Shown here piece after piece: positions 11,158 to 23,356 of a DNA stretch of 64,000 nt (position 1 is the stretch's first letter; every line of letters starts with the position of its first letter). The stretch spans positions 7,006,001 to 7,070,000 of the forward strand of contig NW_025791658.1 of assembly GCF_921293095.1 (NCBI RefSeq), written 5' to 3'. The notes below the pieces were generated by a model, which saw only the letters and a program-made list of their open reading frames with translations, had not been told where the DNA came from and did no database searches. Both the position numbers and the translations under genes were made by a program. The stretch comes from Ischnura elegans. Its lineage: Eukaryota > Arthropoda > Insecta > Odonata > Coenagrionidae.

Positions 11158-14100
11158 CTTACTTACTCTTACTTACTCCCAGGGCCATACATATCTAAGT
11201 AGATATTTGGCCGCACCAACAATCCTCTTCCATCTATCTCTATTTCCTGCGTCCTCCTCGGTCGCTCCTAATCGCTCCAGGTCTACCTTCACTTGGTCCC
11301 ACCACCTTCGCCTTGGTCTTCCTCTTGGCCTTCTTCCTTTAGGATTCCTCATTATAACTTGTTTTAAATAATTAGTGTCCTCTCTTCTCAAAATGTGCCC
11401 AGCCCATCTAATTCTTCTACATTTAAACTCGCACACTACATCTGGATCCTTGTATAGCTCTCTTAATTCTCTATTGTGTTTTCTCCTCCACTCTCCTCCT
11501 TCAGAGATTGGTCCATATATTTTCCTAAGGATCTTATTTTAAAAAAACAATTAATTTTCTTTCTTCCTTTTTATCCAGTTTCCAAGTTTCACTTCCATAT
11601 AACAGTACGGGTCTTATGATTGTTTTATATATTCTGATTTTAGTAGTGCGTGATAGTAATTTTGAGGACATGAGTTTGTTGCAGGCGTAGAAGCATCTGT
11701 TAGCCAGATTTAGCCTGTTTTGTATTTCAATTGCTTCTTTGTTTTCTCTTGAAATAAAAACGCCTAAATACTTAAAGGAGTCCACTTTTTCAAATTTGTG
11801 GTTGTCTATGTAGAGAGGATTTTGATTTCTGTTCATTTCATTTCTTGTAAAGTGTATATATTTAGTTTTTCCATCATTTACTTTTAGTCCTAGATTAGCT
11901 GTTTCTTCCATGAAAAGTTTTGTAAGCCGGCGTATGTCGTCTAAATTTTCTGCTAAAATTACCACATCGTCTGCAAAAGCAAGTATATTTATTCTGGAGC
12001 CAATTGTTACGCCTTCGTCCATTTTTGCTACTTTTTGAAGAGCTTCTTCTATTGCTAAGTTGAATAGGATTGGGGATAGTCCATCACCCTGTCTTACGCC
12101 TGCCTTTATCCTGAAAGGTTCCGACACCCGTGCATTTATTCGTACTGAGCATGTGGAGTCTGTCATACTTGTTTTAGCGAGGTTTATTAGCTTTTTTAGA
12201 ATTCCGAACTTGTCCAACTTTTCCCACAGTCTCTCTCTATTAATACTGCCATATGCTTTTTGGAAATCGATAAATATTGCAAAAAATCTTTATTAAACTC
12301 CCAGTACTTCGATATAATTTCTTTGAGGATAAATATTTGATTTGTTGTGGACCTGCCTTTTACAAACCCTGCCTGGTGATCTAGAATTATTTCACATGTA
12401 TATTCCTCAATACGATTTAATATTATCTTAGATAGGACTTTATAAGGAATGCTAAGGAGTGAGATTCCTCTTAAAATTACTGCACTCTACTTTCTCTCCT
12501 TTCTTGTGTATGGGGACAACTATTGCTTCCCTCCAGTCTTTTGGCATTTCTTCTCTTTCCCATATTATTTTCATTAATTCACATAGCTTATCTATGACTA
12601 TATCTCCTCCCGTCTTCAATAGCTCTGCAGATATTTCATCCTAACCAGGAGCTCTACGGTTTTTTAGGGCTTTAACTGCTGCTTTGACTTCTTCTCTGGT
12701 TGGTATTTCTACTTTGGGTTGTACATGATAGTAGATATCTTCGTTATCGTAGTCAGGTGTGATGTCCACTCCTTCTTCATTTAATAGTTCATAGAAATAT
12801 TCTCTCCATCTTTCTACAACTTTCTGCGTCTCCGTTACCATAATTCCCTCTTTGTTCTTCACACCGTATGACTTCGGGGTGAATCCTTTTTTAAAGAATC
12901 TTACTTTTTTATAAAACTCTCTTCCATTATTTGCTGTCCGCTCTTGTTCTGCTTTTTCAATCAAACTGTTTATGTATATTCGTTTTTTCTTTCTTAATAT
13001 CTTGTTTGTTTCTCGATTTATGTCATTGTATCGTATTTTATCCTCTAAGGAATTGCTGTTCATCCAGGTTCTCTTCTTCTCCCTCCGTTCTGTTACCTTC
13101 AGCTCACTTTCTTAATCAAACCAGGGTTTTTTGTTGTTTTTTTTTTATTTTTCCCACACACTTCTCTTGCTGTTTCCAGAATATTTTCCTTAAAGTCGTT
13201 CCATTTTTTATCCACATCTTCTTCTTCTTCCATTGGCAGTTCTTGTAGAGCTTGAAACCTATTTTCCACTTTCATCTCGAATTCCTTTGCTACCCGTATA
13301 TCTTTTAGTTTTCCTGTGTCTATATTTGCATTACACTTTTCTTCTTTCCTTTTCTGAATCGCTATTCTTTGGGCTATTTTGACTAGAACTAGTACGTGGT
13401 CCGTCCCGCATTCTGCTCCCCTAACACTTCTTATATCTGTTATGCTACTTTTGTGGCGTTGATCAACTAGGACATGATCAATCTGGTTTCTTGTAGCCCC
13501 GTTTGGAGATGTCCATGTGTATTTATGTATATCTTTTCTTGGAAACATTGTGCTGGATATTTTGAAGCTGTTTGCTAGGGCGAAGCTTGCGAGACGAGTC
13601 CCGTTGTCATTTGAGTCCTGGTGAAGACTCTCTTTCCCTATGGCTGGTTGAAAAATGTCTTCTCTACCCACTTTAGCATTAGCATCTCCTAAAACAATTT
13701 TCATATCATAACTTGGTAACTTATCCACATGTTCTTCTAGAAGTTCATAAAAACTATATTTTTCTTCATCTTCTGCGTCTTCTGTGGGAGCATAAAAGCT
13801 GACTAGAGATATGTTTTTAAACTTTCCCCTTAGCCTAATACTGCACATTCTATCGTCTTTGGCTTCAAAATGTATCACAGATTCAGCAATTCTCTTATTT
13901 ACAGCAAAACCTACCCCCCATAGTATCTATTATCTTTCCGGCCACTATAATAGATAATATATTTTTGTGTGCTAATCGTTCCTGCTAAAGGCCACCTTGT
14001 TTCTTGTAGGGCTACAACATCCATGTTGTATCTTTCTAACTCCTGTCCTAGAATGTCACTAGCTCCTGGAGTTGCCAAGCTTCTTATGTTCCATGTACCA

Positions 14101-14636
14101 AATCGTAATATTTTTGGGCATTTCCGAGTCGTTATCCTTTTATTCCGTCCAGTTTCCGAGGCTTTTTGTTGGTGATACGTAACATTTGTGTTTTACAGGG
14201 CGGGTGGTTGGCCCAGCGCCCAACCCCCAACCTGGAGGACCAGGGGTTTGCTTTCGGAGTCACCTCCTCCTAGGTTAGCGGCTTTCACCACAGCTCTGAG
14301 ATCCTAACCTGACCTCGGTTTTATATCAGAGTTTCCTTCTCCTAGCCTTTGAGTACCCAAACCCTATCGTACAAGGCTGTACGGGCAGTGCTTATTTAAT
14401 GGTGGCACTTCCTCGCCATGACACAGCACTGTCATCGGGCCCTTGTGGAACTTAATTGAGTGTGATTCCGCCACAAATCACCCTCCCACGCCCTCTAGAT
14501 GCTGCCGCCTCGGTCCGGGGCTGCTTATTCGGGTTACCCCTTATTCACAGCTGTCCACCATATCTGATGGAGTGTTCGCTATCCGCCACCTGCGACCCGC
14601 CCAATACCTGAGGCTCGGTTCCCATAACAGGGTGGG
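11158..14636 (-). mobile_element. LINE (RTE-like), 3.48 kb, nested in repeat A with 15 bp TSD
   Basis: This is a non-LTR retrotransposon on the minus strand. The exact duplication TTCACTTTTCATTTA flanks it at 11143-11157 and 14637-14651. The 3' tail (low coordinates) is built of AAGT/AGTA repeats. An untranslated leader occupies about 14636-14110, followed by an apurinic-type endonuclease and reverse transcriptase. It copies itself through target-primed reverse transcription when intact. RTE-like clade assignment is by the overall layout and a GRPRRRW-type C-terminal motif, and is less certain than the LINE call. Because it interrupts repeat A, it is younger than that copy. Confidence 0.9.
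11173..14110 (-). pseudogene. LINE ORF: endonuclease-reverse transcriptase, broken
   Basis: The reading frame runs from about 14110 down to 11173. An endonuclease start with GTWNIRSL is near 14098, ALQETRW follows, then a frameshift near 13920. The next block (13878-13099) has FYAPTED, GDANAKVG, NQIDHVL and a TDH in place of the usual SDH. The RT block has RAPG followed by an in-frame stop near 12641, then GVRQGDGLSPILFNL and the catalytic FADD at 11966-11977. The C-terminal part (11436-11173) has RRIRWAGHILRR and GRPRRRWWDQ. Several frameshifts and stops make it non-functional, although all the domains remain in order. Confidence 0.88.
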
Positions 14637-14651
14637 TTCACTTTTCATTTA

Positions 14652-14764
14652 ATCGCGTAAAATAGATGTTGTCATTTAAAAATCTAAAAGCGTGAAATAC
14701 GTACTCCAGGAGTAATAATCTTTCGGTTAAAGCAATAAAAAAATAATAGGAAACCACCCTATTG
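14652..14764 (+). repeat. Repeat A, full-length copy, right part
   Basis: This continues the copy interrupted by the LINE, including TCCAGGAGTAATAATCTTTC and the terminal CCACCCTATT. Confidence 0.85.
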
Positions 14765-14864
14765 GAGCAGAGGAGTGATGCACCACTGTGTATGGAAGCC
14801 ACCAAGGAGGAATTATAATCACTGCAAGGAAATAAAACTTGGATACCCTGTGAATTTCCCGAAG

Positions 14865-15370
14865 GAAGACAACCCATTGATGCAAGTCCAACCTCCAAGG
14901 AGAAGAAAGATGAAAATGGAAACAAATTCAAGATGAATTCACTCGTGAAGGGATGCACCCAAAGAAAAGGACTTGATTATGAAGAAACATATGCCTCTTT
15001 CGCTTGAATGTCAACATCTGCAGTTCGTATGTAATTGTCTGTCATTTACCCTTTCGCTACAGGAGTAAATGATTTTGGCTAACAGCATGTGCGGGAGATA
15101 ACCAATAAACATTATTCCCTCTAGCCTTGCTAACAGTATCCCTAGGAATAAACCCTTATAAATCCAGGCAAACCTTTCTTTCTCTCTTACCAAAGGATGG
15201 GCCTACATTAGGGCACTAGTCGTAGGAAATTAACAGCATTGAGGACGAAGGAATCAATAAAAAATAGGAAATACCAGAAGCCACCCTGATAGGAGGGATG
15301 GCTTGGAGAAGATAGCCCACATTAGCATTCCCTAGAGCGAGGGAAAGTGCACTTGTGCCCAACCCGGATA
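14865..15370 (+). repeat. Repeat C, copy 2
   Basis: Aligns with 9263-10250 without the MITE. It gives the empty target site AATTAACAG near 15227. No coding capacity is evident. The 15380-15946 interval has a short AT-rich inverted repeat (ACGTTAGCTAATA near 15510 and 15565) and a short direct repeat (ATCCATAACTGGCGAT near 15490 and 15905), otherwise nothing recognised. Confidence 0.75.
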
Positions 15371-15946
15371 GTGATAAAAACTTTGGGAAACTACCGTAGT
15401 TAATCGAGCGGTGGTCAAACGCTGAAAAACGTTTTCCTCGCAGTCGGCATACATCGCGTTTAAAAACGGCCCCGCAGCCTAAGGGTAGATATCCATAACT
15501 GGCGATAACGTTAGCTAATATAAATGTAACGTTATTATTATTATATTAACATTATTATATTTACGTTAGCTAATAATCTGTCCATTTTATGTCGGCGGGT
15601 GAGCTTTCGTGGAGCCCGCGGGCACTCTGGGAAGGTTTCGTTAACGGGGTGGGGATAGTGCCGAGAGAGGGAAGAGAAGCGAACAGAACGTTGCCAAATA
15701 TACGCAGCCGCTGAAGTTTTTCACTGAAAATGTGTGAGTCATGGGTGGCCACAGGTAATTTGGCCCCGGCGCCGAGACAGCATATCTACTCAATTGTAAG
15801 GTATGGATGATAATAATTGCACAGAAGCCCATGAAATTGTCAGCTACCATGCTGATTGAGGCACCATTTGTAAAAGGTATACAAAGAAAACGCGTGAGGG
15901 TAAACATCCATAACTGGCGATATCGTAATCTAATATTATATTGTGC

Positions 15947-16165
15947 AGTGGTGCCGACTCCATGGGGCCTGAGTGGGTCCGAGCCCCCTCAAAAATTCGT
16001 TATGGGAGTGAGGAAAACAATTTTCAGGCTTATCGAGCGTCCAGATATCGAGATTGGAGTTATGAGGGTTCTAATGATGATCAGATGACTCTTCTAAAAT
16101 GCTTAAAAAACTTAAAACTCACTACTTATAAAACTTCCCGGGGTAAGATCCCCGGTTTGGGCCCC
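15947..16165 (-). mobile_element. hAT MITE fragment, same family as 8290-8549
   Basis: Starts CAGTGGTGCCGACTCCATGG and shows the inner landmarks AAAAATTCGTTATGGG, CGATATCTGG (inverted) and CCCCGGTTTGGGC of the 8.3 kb copy. The opposite terminus cannot be found, so the copy is truncated. Bases 16170-16436 hold nothing I recognise. Confidence 0.75.
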
Positions 16166-18903
16166 CCCAATGTTTTTTGCCAAATTGAAGAAAGAAGTGC
16201 ATTTTGCAAAAATTTCAATTTCATAAAACACGATATAACCACAAACGGAACCGTATATCTATGTCTATTTATGATGCAAGTTTTTTTCTGATTTCTTTTT
16301 AACTATCAGAAATACCAGAGTACAAATGGTGTATTCGTACTTTTTTCCAAATGTGGTTCTTTATGATAGTGATCATTATACGTCATCTCTCGAGAGGAAG
16401 CTTGCTTTATTTCAATTTTCGCCGACCCTTAGAGCTACTGCCCCAGCCAGCACAGAACAGGACGTTGCCCCTTAAATTACGGCAACTTTCCATCAACGAT
16501 AAAGAAACGGCTGAATACGTTGCTATAAACATGACGGCAACGAGGCAGCAACGAAGGGGCAAAAATGCCGTTAAATGTCGCCAACGATAAAGCAACAGTT
16601 TCTTTTCGGTGACGTCACAGACACAAGGGACACCTACCGGCACTTTCGAGAACTAACTGGGCAGCATCGCGACTGTGGCGCTACCTAGCGGGATTTTTTG
16701 ATACCACGTTGATACTGCTACCATGGCGGGGTATTCCAATAAATTCAAATAATATTGATAGGTCTGGGTTTAATAGAGAAATCAATCATTGACAGAATTT
16801 TGAAAATAAACTTTTATTTTCGCTGCAAACATTAAAATCCATTAGATATTCAAGCAAACGGTATTAAGAGGTCACAACAGCAATGATATCAAAAGCACCT
16901 AACACACCACAGAGCAACTGATTTTGTAATCAGAGCAGCCCCACCTGGGGAAATGACAGTTGGAAAAAACAATGAGCTACAGGGTAGTTCATAACCGAAA
17001 ATGGAAAGAAATAGGTCTCCATCAATACAAAACAAAATATAATGCTAACCAAAAGATAGCATGATCATTTTCAAGTGGAAATTATAGAATTACAGCAATA
17101 TTTATGTTAAAGCCTCAAGCACAATAGATCCCCCACGAGGAACAGTACGAAAAATATCAATCTCACACATGACTCCAATATCAAAATAGGAGAATAAACA
17201 AATTAGTTTTACATCATTAATTACATAGTAAGGGTTGAGGTCTTAACAGAAACTTGCATTCAATTTTTTGGAGTCTAGATTTAATTTACTTTCAAATTTT
17301 CTGTTGCAGCAGATCCTAACAGGCAGGGGATTGTTTTGTAAAGTTATATTTGACATAACATATTGAAGTCTTATTCCGAACATGGAGGCATGAAATGCAA
17401 TAGCAACACCAGTGTGCACTATTTAATGTGGCCTCTCATTTTAGTGGTCAACTACTTAATTACCATGGAACACAGCCATTTCATACAAGGACATACACAT
17501 TCAAGGTTGTGGTGACAGGGAACATTAGCATGTGGTAATTAGGAAATGTTATTTTTAAAGAAGTTTTCTTCATACAATGTACACATTCAGTTGTTCACTG
17601 CCATAGCAAGCACGATGCCCTATTATGAATGCCCTATTATTAAATTGCTGTGTTCTATGACAATAAGGAAGCTGATCACCACAAGCTAACACACCCTAGC
17701 GTTCCTGCAGCATTTTATGCCTCCATATATGGAATAAGACGTAAGCTTCACCACTCCATGGAGCTGTTTAAGGGTAGGGCATTCTATAGCATTTGAGCTA
17801 GGTTCACAGGAAAGAAATGAAGTAAAATTAATTTATTTCAGCTATACGAAAGGCTATTCAACCAAACTTGGACCTATTCCTAGCAGCATTTGGCATTTTG
17901 AAAAATCATAAAAAATAGGGCATTTAAGAAGGTGAAGAAACATTCCTTCTCCCTTGTCAGGCAAAAATCAAGGAGCATTAATGACATAGCTGTGTCTGTC
18001 GTAACAGTGATCAGTCGCTGACCTCACCTTATCCCACAATCATGTTATGAGACTACAAACAAAACTGCCTTTCCACACTGACAGGTTCTGAGATAGGCAA
18101 ATTGAAAGAATCATGTTTCTTCGAGATCCCCTTTGAGTTGCCTTTCAGAACACTTTCTCGTTTCTTATTCCCTTTCTCTGCTCTGTATTTTGAGGCCTGG
18201 GATCATTCCCTGATGCTTCTTTTCACACTGATAGTATCAAATCAGGCTTATTTTGGCTTTTACACTCCCTGCAAGGTAATCATAATTGGATTAGATATTA
18301 TGCTGAATATGAAATATGAACATATGCTGAAAAGCTCTTTTCATTCAACTGTATTCCAAGATAAGGGAAGAGTAAATCGAAAGCACCAATGATTAAAAAA
18401 TACTTACCAAATGAGACATTTATAATGGAGCTAAAATGCACTTCTTGTTTTCTGAGTGTCCCTTCAAACAGAAAGACACAGCTAACTCATTCTATGTTAG
18501 GGTAGAACACTTGTTTTTGACTTTTGTTAAGCCCAGTCCTCATTTGATTGTTCTGACTGCTCTTAAACATGATGTTCGAAGATCTTTCCTTCATGAAATA
18601 AAATCTGAAAAATGAGATGACCAGATAATTAATTATCTATGGTAATTGCTGAGAACCATTGAACATAGTGGCACAGCATTTTCAATTTCTAAGTACATCC
18701 CAGAGTTATCATAAAATTAAATATCAACAAGGAGGTGATGATGGTACCATAACTTAAGTTTAAGACTCAAAGTGATAATCTATACAAAGTACCATGAGCA
18801 TATTAACACTTAGGAGGCTATGAAGTCAAACAGTTGACAATGTAAATGAAATACCAACCAAATACTCCTCTTTCAGGTTCTTTCCCAGCAAACAATAGCA
18901 GTG

Positions 18904-19119
18904 AAGATTTCTCATGATTTGCACTGGATAAGGTCCTCCAGATCTCATTCAAACGTTTCGACAAGCAACTTACCCATCGTCTTCAGGGATTCAAGAACCA
19001 AACGATTTAGGAATCCAACCTTGGATTCCAGAATCCCTGGAGACGATTGGTGAGTTGCTTGCGGAAACATTGGAAGGAGAAATGGAGGACCTTACCTGGT
19101 GCAAATCCTGAGAAATCTT
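18904..19119. repeat. Snap-back repeat (about 216 bp) with 88 bp arms
   Basis: 18904-18991 is inverted at 19031-19119 with modest divergence (AAGATTTCTCATGATTTGCA against AAGATTTCTCAGGATTTGCA, AAGGTCCTCCA in both). It is probably a palindromic MITE inside the 5.1 kb segment. It overlaps one of the exon-like blocks, so some splice-like sites there may be accidental. Confidence 0.75.
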
Positions 19120-20264
19120 CCCCGATACCTCTGACCTCATTGGGTGCACCAAGTGCTAACAATTGGACTTCACTGATTCTTCAGAAATAACACTCCAATT
19201 CTATAGAAAAGTTTAAGGCTCCTTCACTCCAACATTGTTTGAGGAATCTTTAAGTGCAACCTTTCCTTCTTAGGAGGCATTCATGCAACTGAAAACAGAA
19301 TAGATAAGCTTTACACTTACATTTGCACATGATAAAGCACTCAAAAAAGCAAATTCTTATATGCAAACATTTACCAGGTGATGGTGGTTTCAGTATTCTG
19401 TCATCATCAGTCTCCATAGATGAAGAATTACTTACATCAGGATACTTTCAATTCTTTTTTGTCCTTTTCCTTTCCCAGTATTTTTTGATTTCAGTGACTA
19501 AAATGCCTCCATGTCTGTTCTCCGTCTTCACAAGTAGCCATCTCTGTTCAATAGCGACAGCTGCCACTACAGTCTCTGGAAGATGATTATTATAAAATGC
19601 CACCATTAGCCACACATTTCAAAGCATGAAGTCAATGTCAAAATTAACTAAAATAAAAATATTTAATACTTGGCTTAGAGAACTAGTTTAAAATGTACAA
19701 CCAAGTCAGTGCTCTCACACACACACACCATGAAACAACCCCTTTGAATACATTTAAAAGGCACCCTGCCCTTGCAAGTCAAAGATGTTAACCCTCCCTT
19801 TAATCAAAACAAATGCTCACAAATATTGTTGCAAACTCACCAAATGGAGGCATGCAGAACTTCACGCCCAAGATACCCCATTCCTCACTGAGTCGAGAGC
19901 CATTTTATGACCTGTGACACTGAAGACCAGTTATAGCCTAGGGTAATATTCAATAATCTTATCTCCATCCAATTTTACCCATGACTATGCAAAAGCCTGC
20001 ACTGTGAGGCCAGTAAATTTTTTTATGTGGAAGAAATATTAACACTTGCCAAGGCATCCTGAAAAAAAGAGGAAAAAAAATCATGACTATGAGGCGTTCA
20101 CTCTTCAGTTACTTAAAAACATGAGATCATAAAATTCCATTGAAAGTAAAGTTAATTATTGTATATGAAGACTAGTTAATAGTGATGCATTAAATGATTG
20201 CACACTCCAGTAATTGAGGAAATATCTCTGCGATTATGCTAAATTTTACTGCTCAACTCAATAT

Positions 20265-20385
20265 TTCAAGAGTGTTTGGTAGGGGGTGAGTTCTCACCAA
20301 CGTGCAGTACTGAACGTTGCACTCCATTGAATGAAAAACTTAAGCGTTCCATCGTGCACCCACAAACTCGCAGTATGAGCACCCA
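20265..20385 (-). mobile_element. LINE 3' UTR fragment (minus)
   Basis: Shares GTGTTTGGTAGGGGGTGA with the LINE tails at 6.6 kb and 62.8 kb. No coding sequence is present. Confidence 0.5.
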
Positions 20386-22673
20386 CCAGACATACATCGA
20401 TCCATACTATAGAAACACAACAGAACTAACTCAATGGTAATGAAAACTTAAGTGTACTGTTAATGAATTTCATAATGAACGACGGTAAACAGAGTCTAGA
20501 CTTACCTTTCACGAATCCTGGCGGAATACGGTGGTTGAACCCTCGAAGAGGCTTCTAACTTGCACTGCCCTAGCCAAAGCCAAAAAAACTTGTAACCACT
20601 GAACACTTTTTCTCACTAAGAACACGATTTAACAAGAGTTAAAATCACTCGCGAAAACTTAAGTTAGTGAAAATTACAAACGAAAATTCACGTCAGTGAA
20701 AATTAGGAATACAATAAGGTCAGAGTACGACGGGTGGACATGATAATCGGATATGAAGGTGAAATGAAATGAAAAGTGAAAATGGAGAAGCTGAAACCAC
20801 GCTAAGTTTGACGGATGAAGTAAATGAACAATTTAAGTAAAATTAAAGTTCTTGAAAAAATCTATTTACTAAAGGTTTGGTGAACGAAAACCGTCCCTCG
20901 ACCATTCAAAAAGGAGAAAAGCATCACGACGAACACAAAGCATTAATTCACATATCAACAAAGTTTCTATGGCTACCGGCAACGGCGGATAACGGGTTCT
21001 TCCCAAAGTGCATTTCGCATTGCGCGCACGATGGTTTCGCATGGCCTCGCTGTCGTGAGCAGACGATATGATCGAGCGTAAAATTTCATGCGAAGGAGGA
21101 AATCGTAATGGTACAGCCTTTAATTATCAATGGTATTTTAGTAATTTCACTTCGCCGATAATAAATATCCAGAGAATCGTCAACCTTGAGAGACGCTTAT
21201 TATATTATCTCAATCTTTTTCCATCGCCACCGAGTGACTTGGAGACATATTAATTTATAAATCCACAAAATAGTCGAATAAATACCACTTATCCCATAAA
21301 ACACATTATGCAAAGTTAATTGCGTAAGTCGTGAAACCTTTTATTTCTAGCAGATCGTTAATTAGAGCGAATGCATTCACATAAAATAGGATATGAAGCA
21401 GCCGTCCAAACTGAGCAACTTCACGGCAACGCGTTGCCGTCATGTTGATATCATCCACGGCGCAACGTCAAAGGATAAACTGTTGCCGCTTCGTTGTCTT
21501 GGACGTTTACATAAACGTCGGCGAGTGTGCTGGCTGGGGCTGTTCTTTCAATTTATACAATTCGTGAATTGAAATTATATTTATATAATAATAATAATCC
21601 GTATGAGGACTCCACTGCAGGGTATTTCAAAATGTCTATTTCTTCGGGTGCGCAAAAAGAAAAACGACGTAATCCTGCGTTCGCAAGATAACTAATAAAT
21701 TATTGAGTGTAATCAAGTCAGCCTTTTTATGGCTGTTTTGAAAAATTTAGTTCATATGATTCATCAAAGAAATTTTGTTACCTATCCACTTAGTCGAACT
21801 GCAAGGCCGTATGTACGTGCGTTTCTACGTAACTGTCATACTAGGGTTCAAAAATTCAATTTGAGGTAAATGGACCGTTCAAAGTCCTGACATGTTGTAA
21901 ATATTCCAAATTTTAATAATCCGTACCTGTTTCTCCCCATACTGCAACCATTTTTTACGAAAACGCCGCGGAATTGAGCTCTGGTATTATGTGAGCAAAT
22001 GATTCCGTTTACAGAGCCATTCTATTACTGAAAATTTCGCAACTAAGATAAGATTTTTCTGTGAAAATTTCCAGTTAACCATTCTCCCCAATCATGACTG
22101 TGTCTTACCAATCCATTTCATCAATACTTGAAAGTCAAATGTTCACGCAGAGGAATGTAACGCAACAGTGCGTCGTTTTGGTGTCAGTCAGTGACGATTG
22201 ACATACATTTTTTTCCGCTGACCAAAATCGAGGGATGCGGGAGATAAATCGTTTCGTATCCAAATCAAGTCCATCCCAAGGATGAAAGATCAGAATAAAA
22301 AAATTCCCCAGCATTCACCGTTTTTGTTCCTGAGGGCCGTGACTGACTGACATTTTAACCTTTGGTATTGCTCAAGTTTCAAATTTTGGTGCGTGCGCTT
22401 CATTGGCCCCGACTGGTACACTAAATTCGTGGCATAATATGTTCCTCGAATAATAATATTATATCAGTTTTATTGTTCTTGGTAAATTGTTTGTTTATGC
22501 AGCCGAGTATTTTCTTTTTTTGCCAATTGCTGACTTCGGCATGCCGCGTAGCACCGTCACCTTCATTGTCGTCGCGTCGCTTCGGTACGTTTGTTGTGAA
22601 AGCGGGACACAGGAGCCGAATGATTGTTGACATCTGAAATCCTTAATTGTAACTTATGTTAGAATTTATTAAG

Positions 22674-22775
22674 ATGACAAAGACGGGAGCAGAGAGACAG
22701 CGCAAGCATCGTGAGAGGAAAAAGCAAAGAGGTGAATGCGAGGAATTAAACAGGAAGAATAGAGAGCGGCAATGA
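22674..22775 (+). CDS. Small basic ORF, 33 codons, unassigned
   Basis: The frame starts MTKTGAERQRKHRERKKQRG and ends at TGA (22773-22775). The AERQRKHRERK phrase resembles a basic N-terminal stretch found in many insect proteins of unknown function, some of them transposon-linked. It may be an exon 1 or a broken copy: no donor site follows in frame and the stop comes early. The upstream flank carries no clear promoter. No function is proposed. Confidence 0.25.
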   Translation: MTKTGAERQRKHRERKKQRGECEELNRKNRERQ

Positions 22776-23154
22776 AGTCGTAACAGATCATGGCAAGGGT
22801 GGTGTTGATGTAGTTGGGGCAAAGGCAGAAACATGACCTGGGAAGCTTTTAAGTCAGGTTCTCCTGTAATAAATGCAGTGTGAGTGTGTAATTAAAACAG
22901 CATGAAAATAAAATTTGCAGAGATCCCTGTACACGGGTTTTCTGCCTCCAATGAAATGCTGGACTAACAGTGGAACGGCATTTCACCCTTACGGAACACA
23001 CTCTTTGTTCACCATGTGGAGTTAGTTGCTATAAATATAATTAAGATGTCTCCTTACGCAATAGATCAGTGCTATGAGTACTCACCATTATAAGCGAGAA
23101 TATAGAAATCGAAGCAAAATTAGTGGATAAAATACATACTATGTGCTTATGTTT

Positions 23155-23356
23155 CAGTGGGGTAGCCAGGAATTTCGTTCGGGGGGGGGGGGGGGTCTAA
23201 CACAGGGGGAAAATGTTTTAAAAACAGGTTACTAGGTAGACGGTTCTAAACTAATTTTAACACTTTTTTCTGAAGGCAAAAAATTGTGTTTTTATATTTC
23301 CGGGGGGGGGGGGGGGGGTCCGGACCCCCTGGACACAACCCCTGGCTATGGAACTG
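23155..23356 (+). mobile_element. hAT MITE with perfect 8 bp TSD
   Basis: The 202 bp element begins CAGTGGGGTAGCCAGG and, inverted at its right end, CAGTTCCATAGCCAGG. TTATGTTT is duplicated exactly at 23147-23154 and 23357-23364. It contains two G runs. It lies within the cluster of GTCAGTCAGTGACG motifs. Confidence 0.88.

Larger units (their letters stand above)
18408..20506 (-). other. Candidate minus-strand exons within the 5.1 kb segment
   Basis: Strong splice-site pairs are visible on the minus strand. A donor GTAAGT lies at 20500-20505. Block 2 (20058-19841) follows a long pyrimidine tract plus CAG and ends at GTGAGT. Block 3 (19575-19436) follows TTCCAG and ends at GTAAGT; one frame is open for about 40 codons with phrases AIEQRWLLVK and EIKKYWERKR, then hits TGA. 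Block 4 (18604-18408) follows TTTTTCAG, ends at GTAAGT and has 37 codons from an ATG, rich in Ser, Asn and Gln. Further open stretches near 18265-18090 need a frameshift. No domain is recognised. This could be a decayed gene carried by the element or a noncoding transcript. Confidence 0.35.
16440..21540 (-). mobile_element. 5.1 kb segment with terminal inverted repeats
   Basis: GCCCCAGCCAGCACA at 16440-16454 is exactly inverted at 21526-21540. A second block, AACATGACGGCAACG (16528-16542), is exactly inverted at 21432-21446. Both ends are rich in GGCAAC/GTTGCC motifs. Together these suggest the two ends of one large DNA transposon. No TSD is clear, and no transposase signature is recognised in the interior. 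Several minus-strand blocks with good splice sites lie inside (separate entry), and a poly(A) signal (TTTATT on plus, 16813-16818) lies near the left end. Confidence 0.5.

Noticed and set aside
11158-14636. Host gene similar to craniofacial development protein 2
   Set aside because: That name is often attached to LINE endonucleases; the TSD, tail and RT show that this is a retrotransposon.
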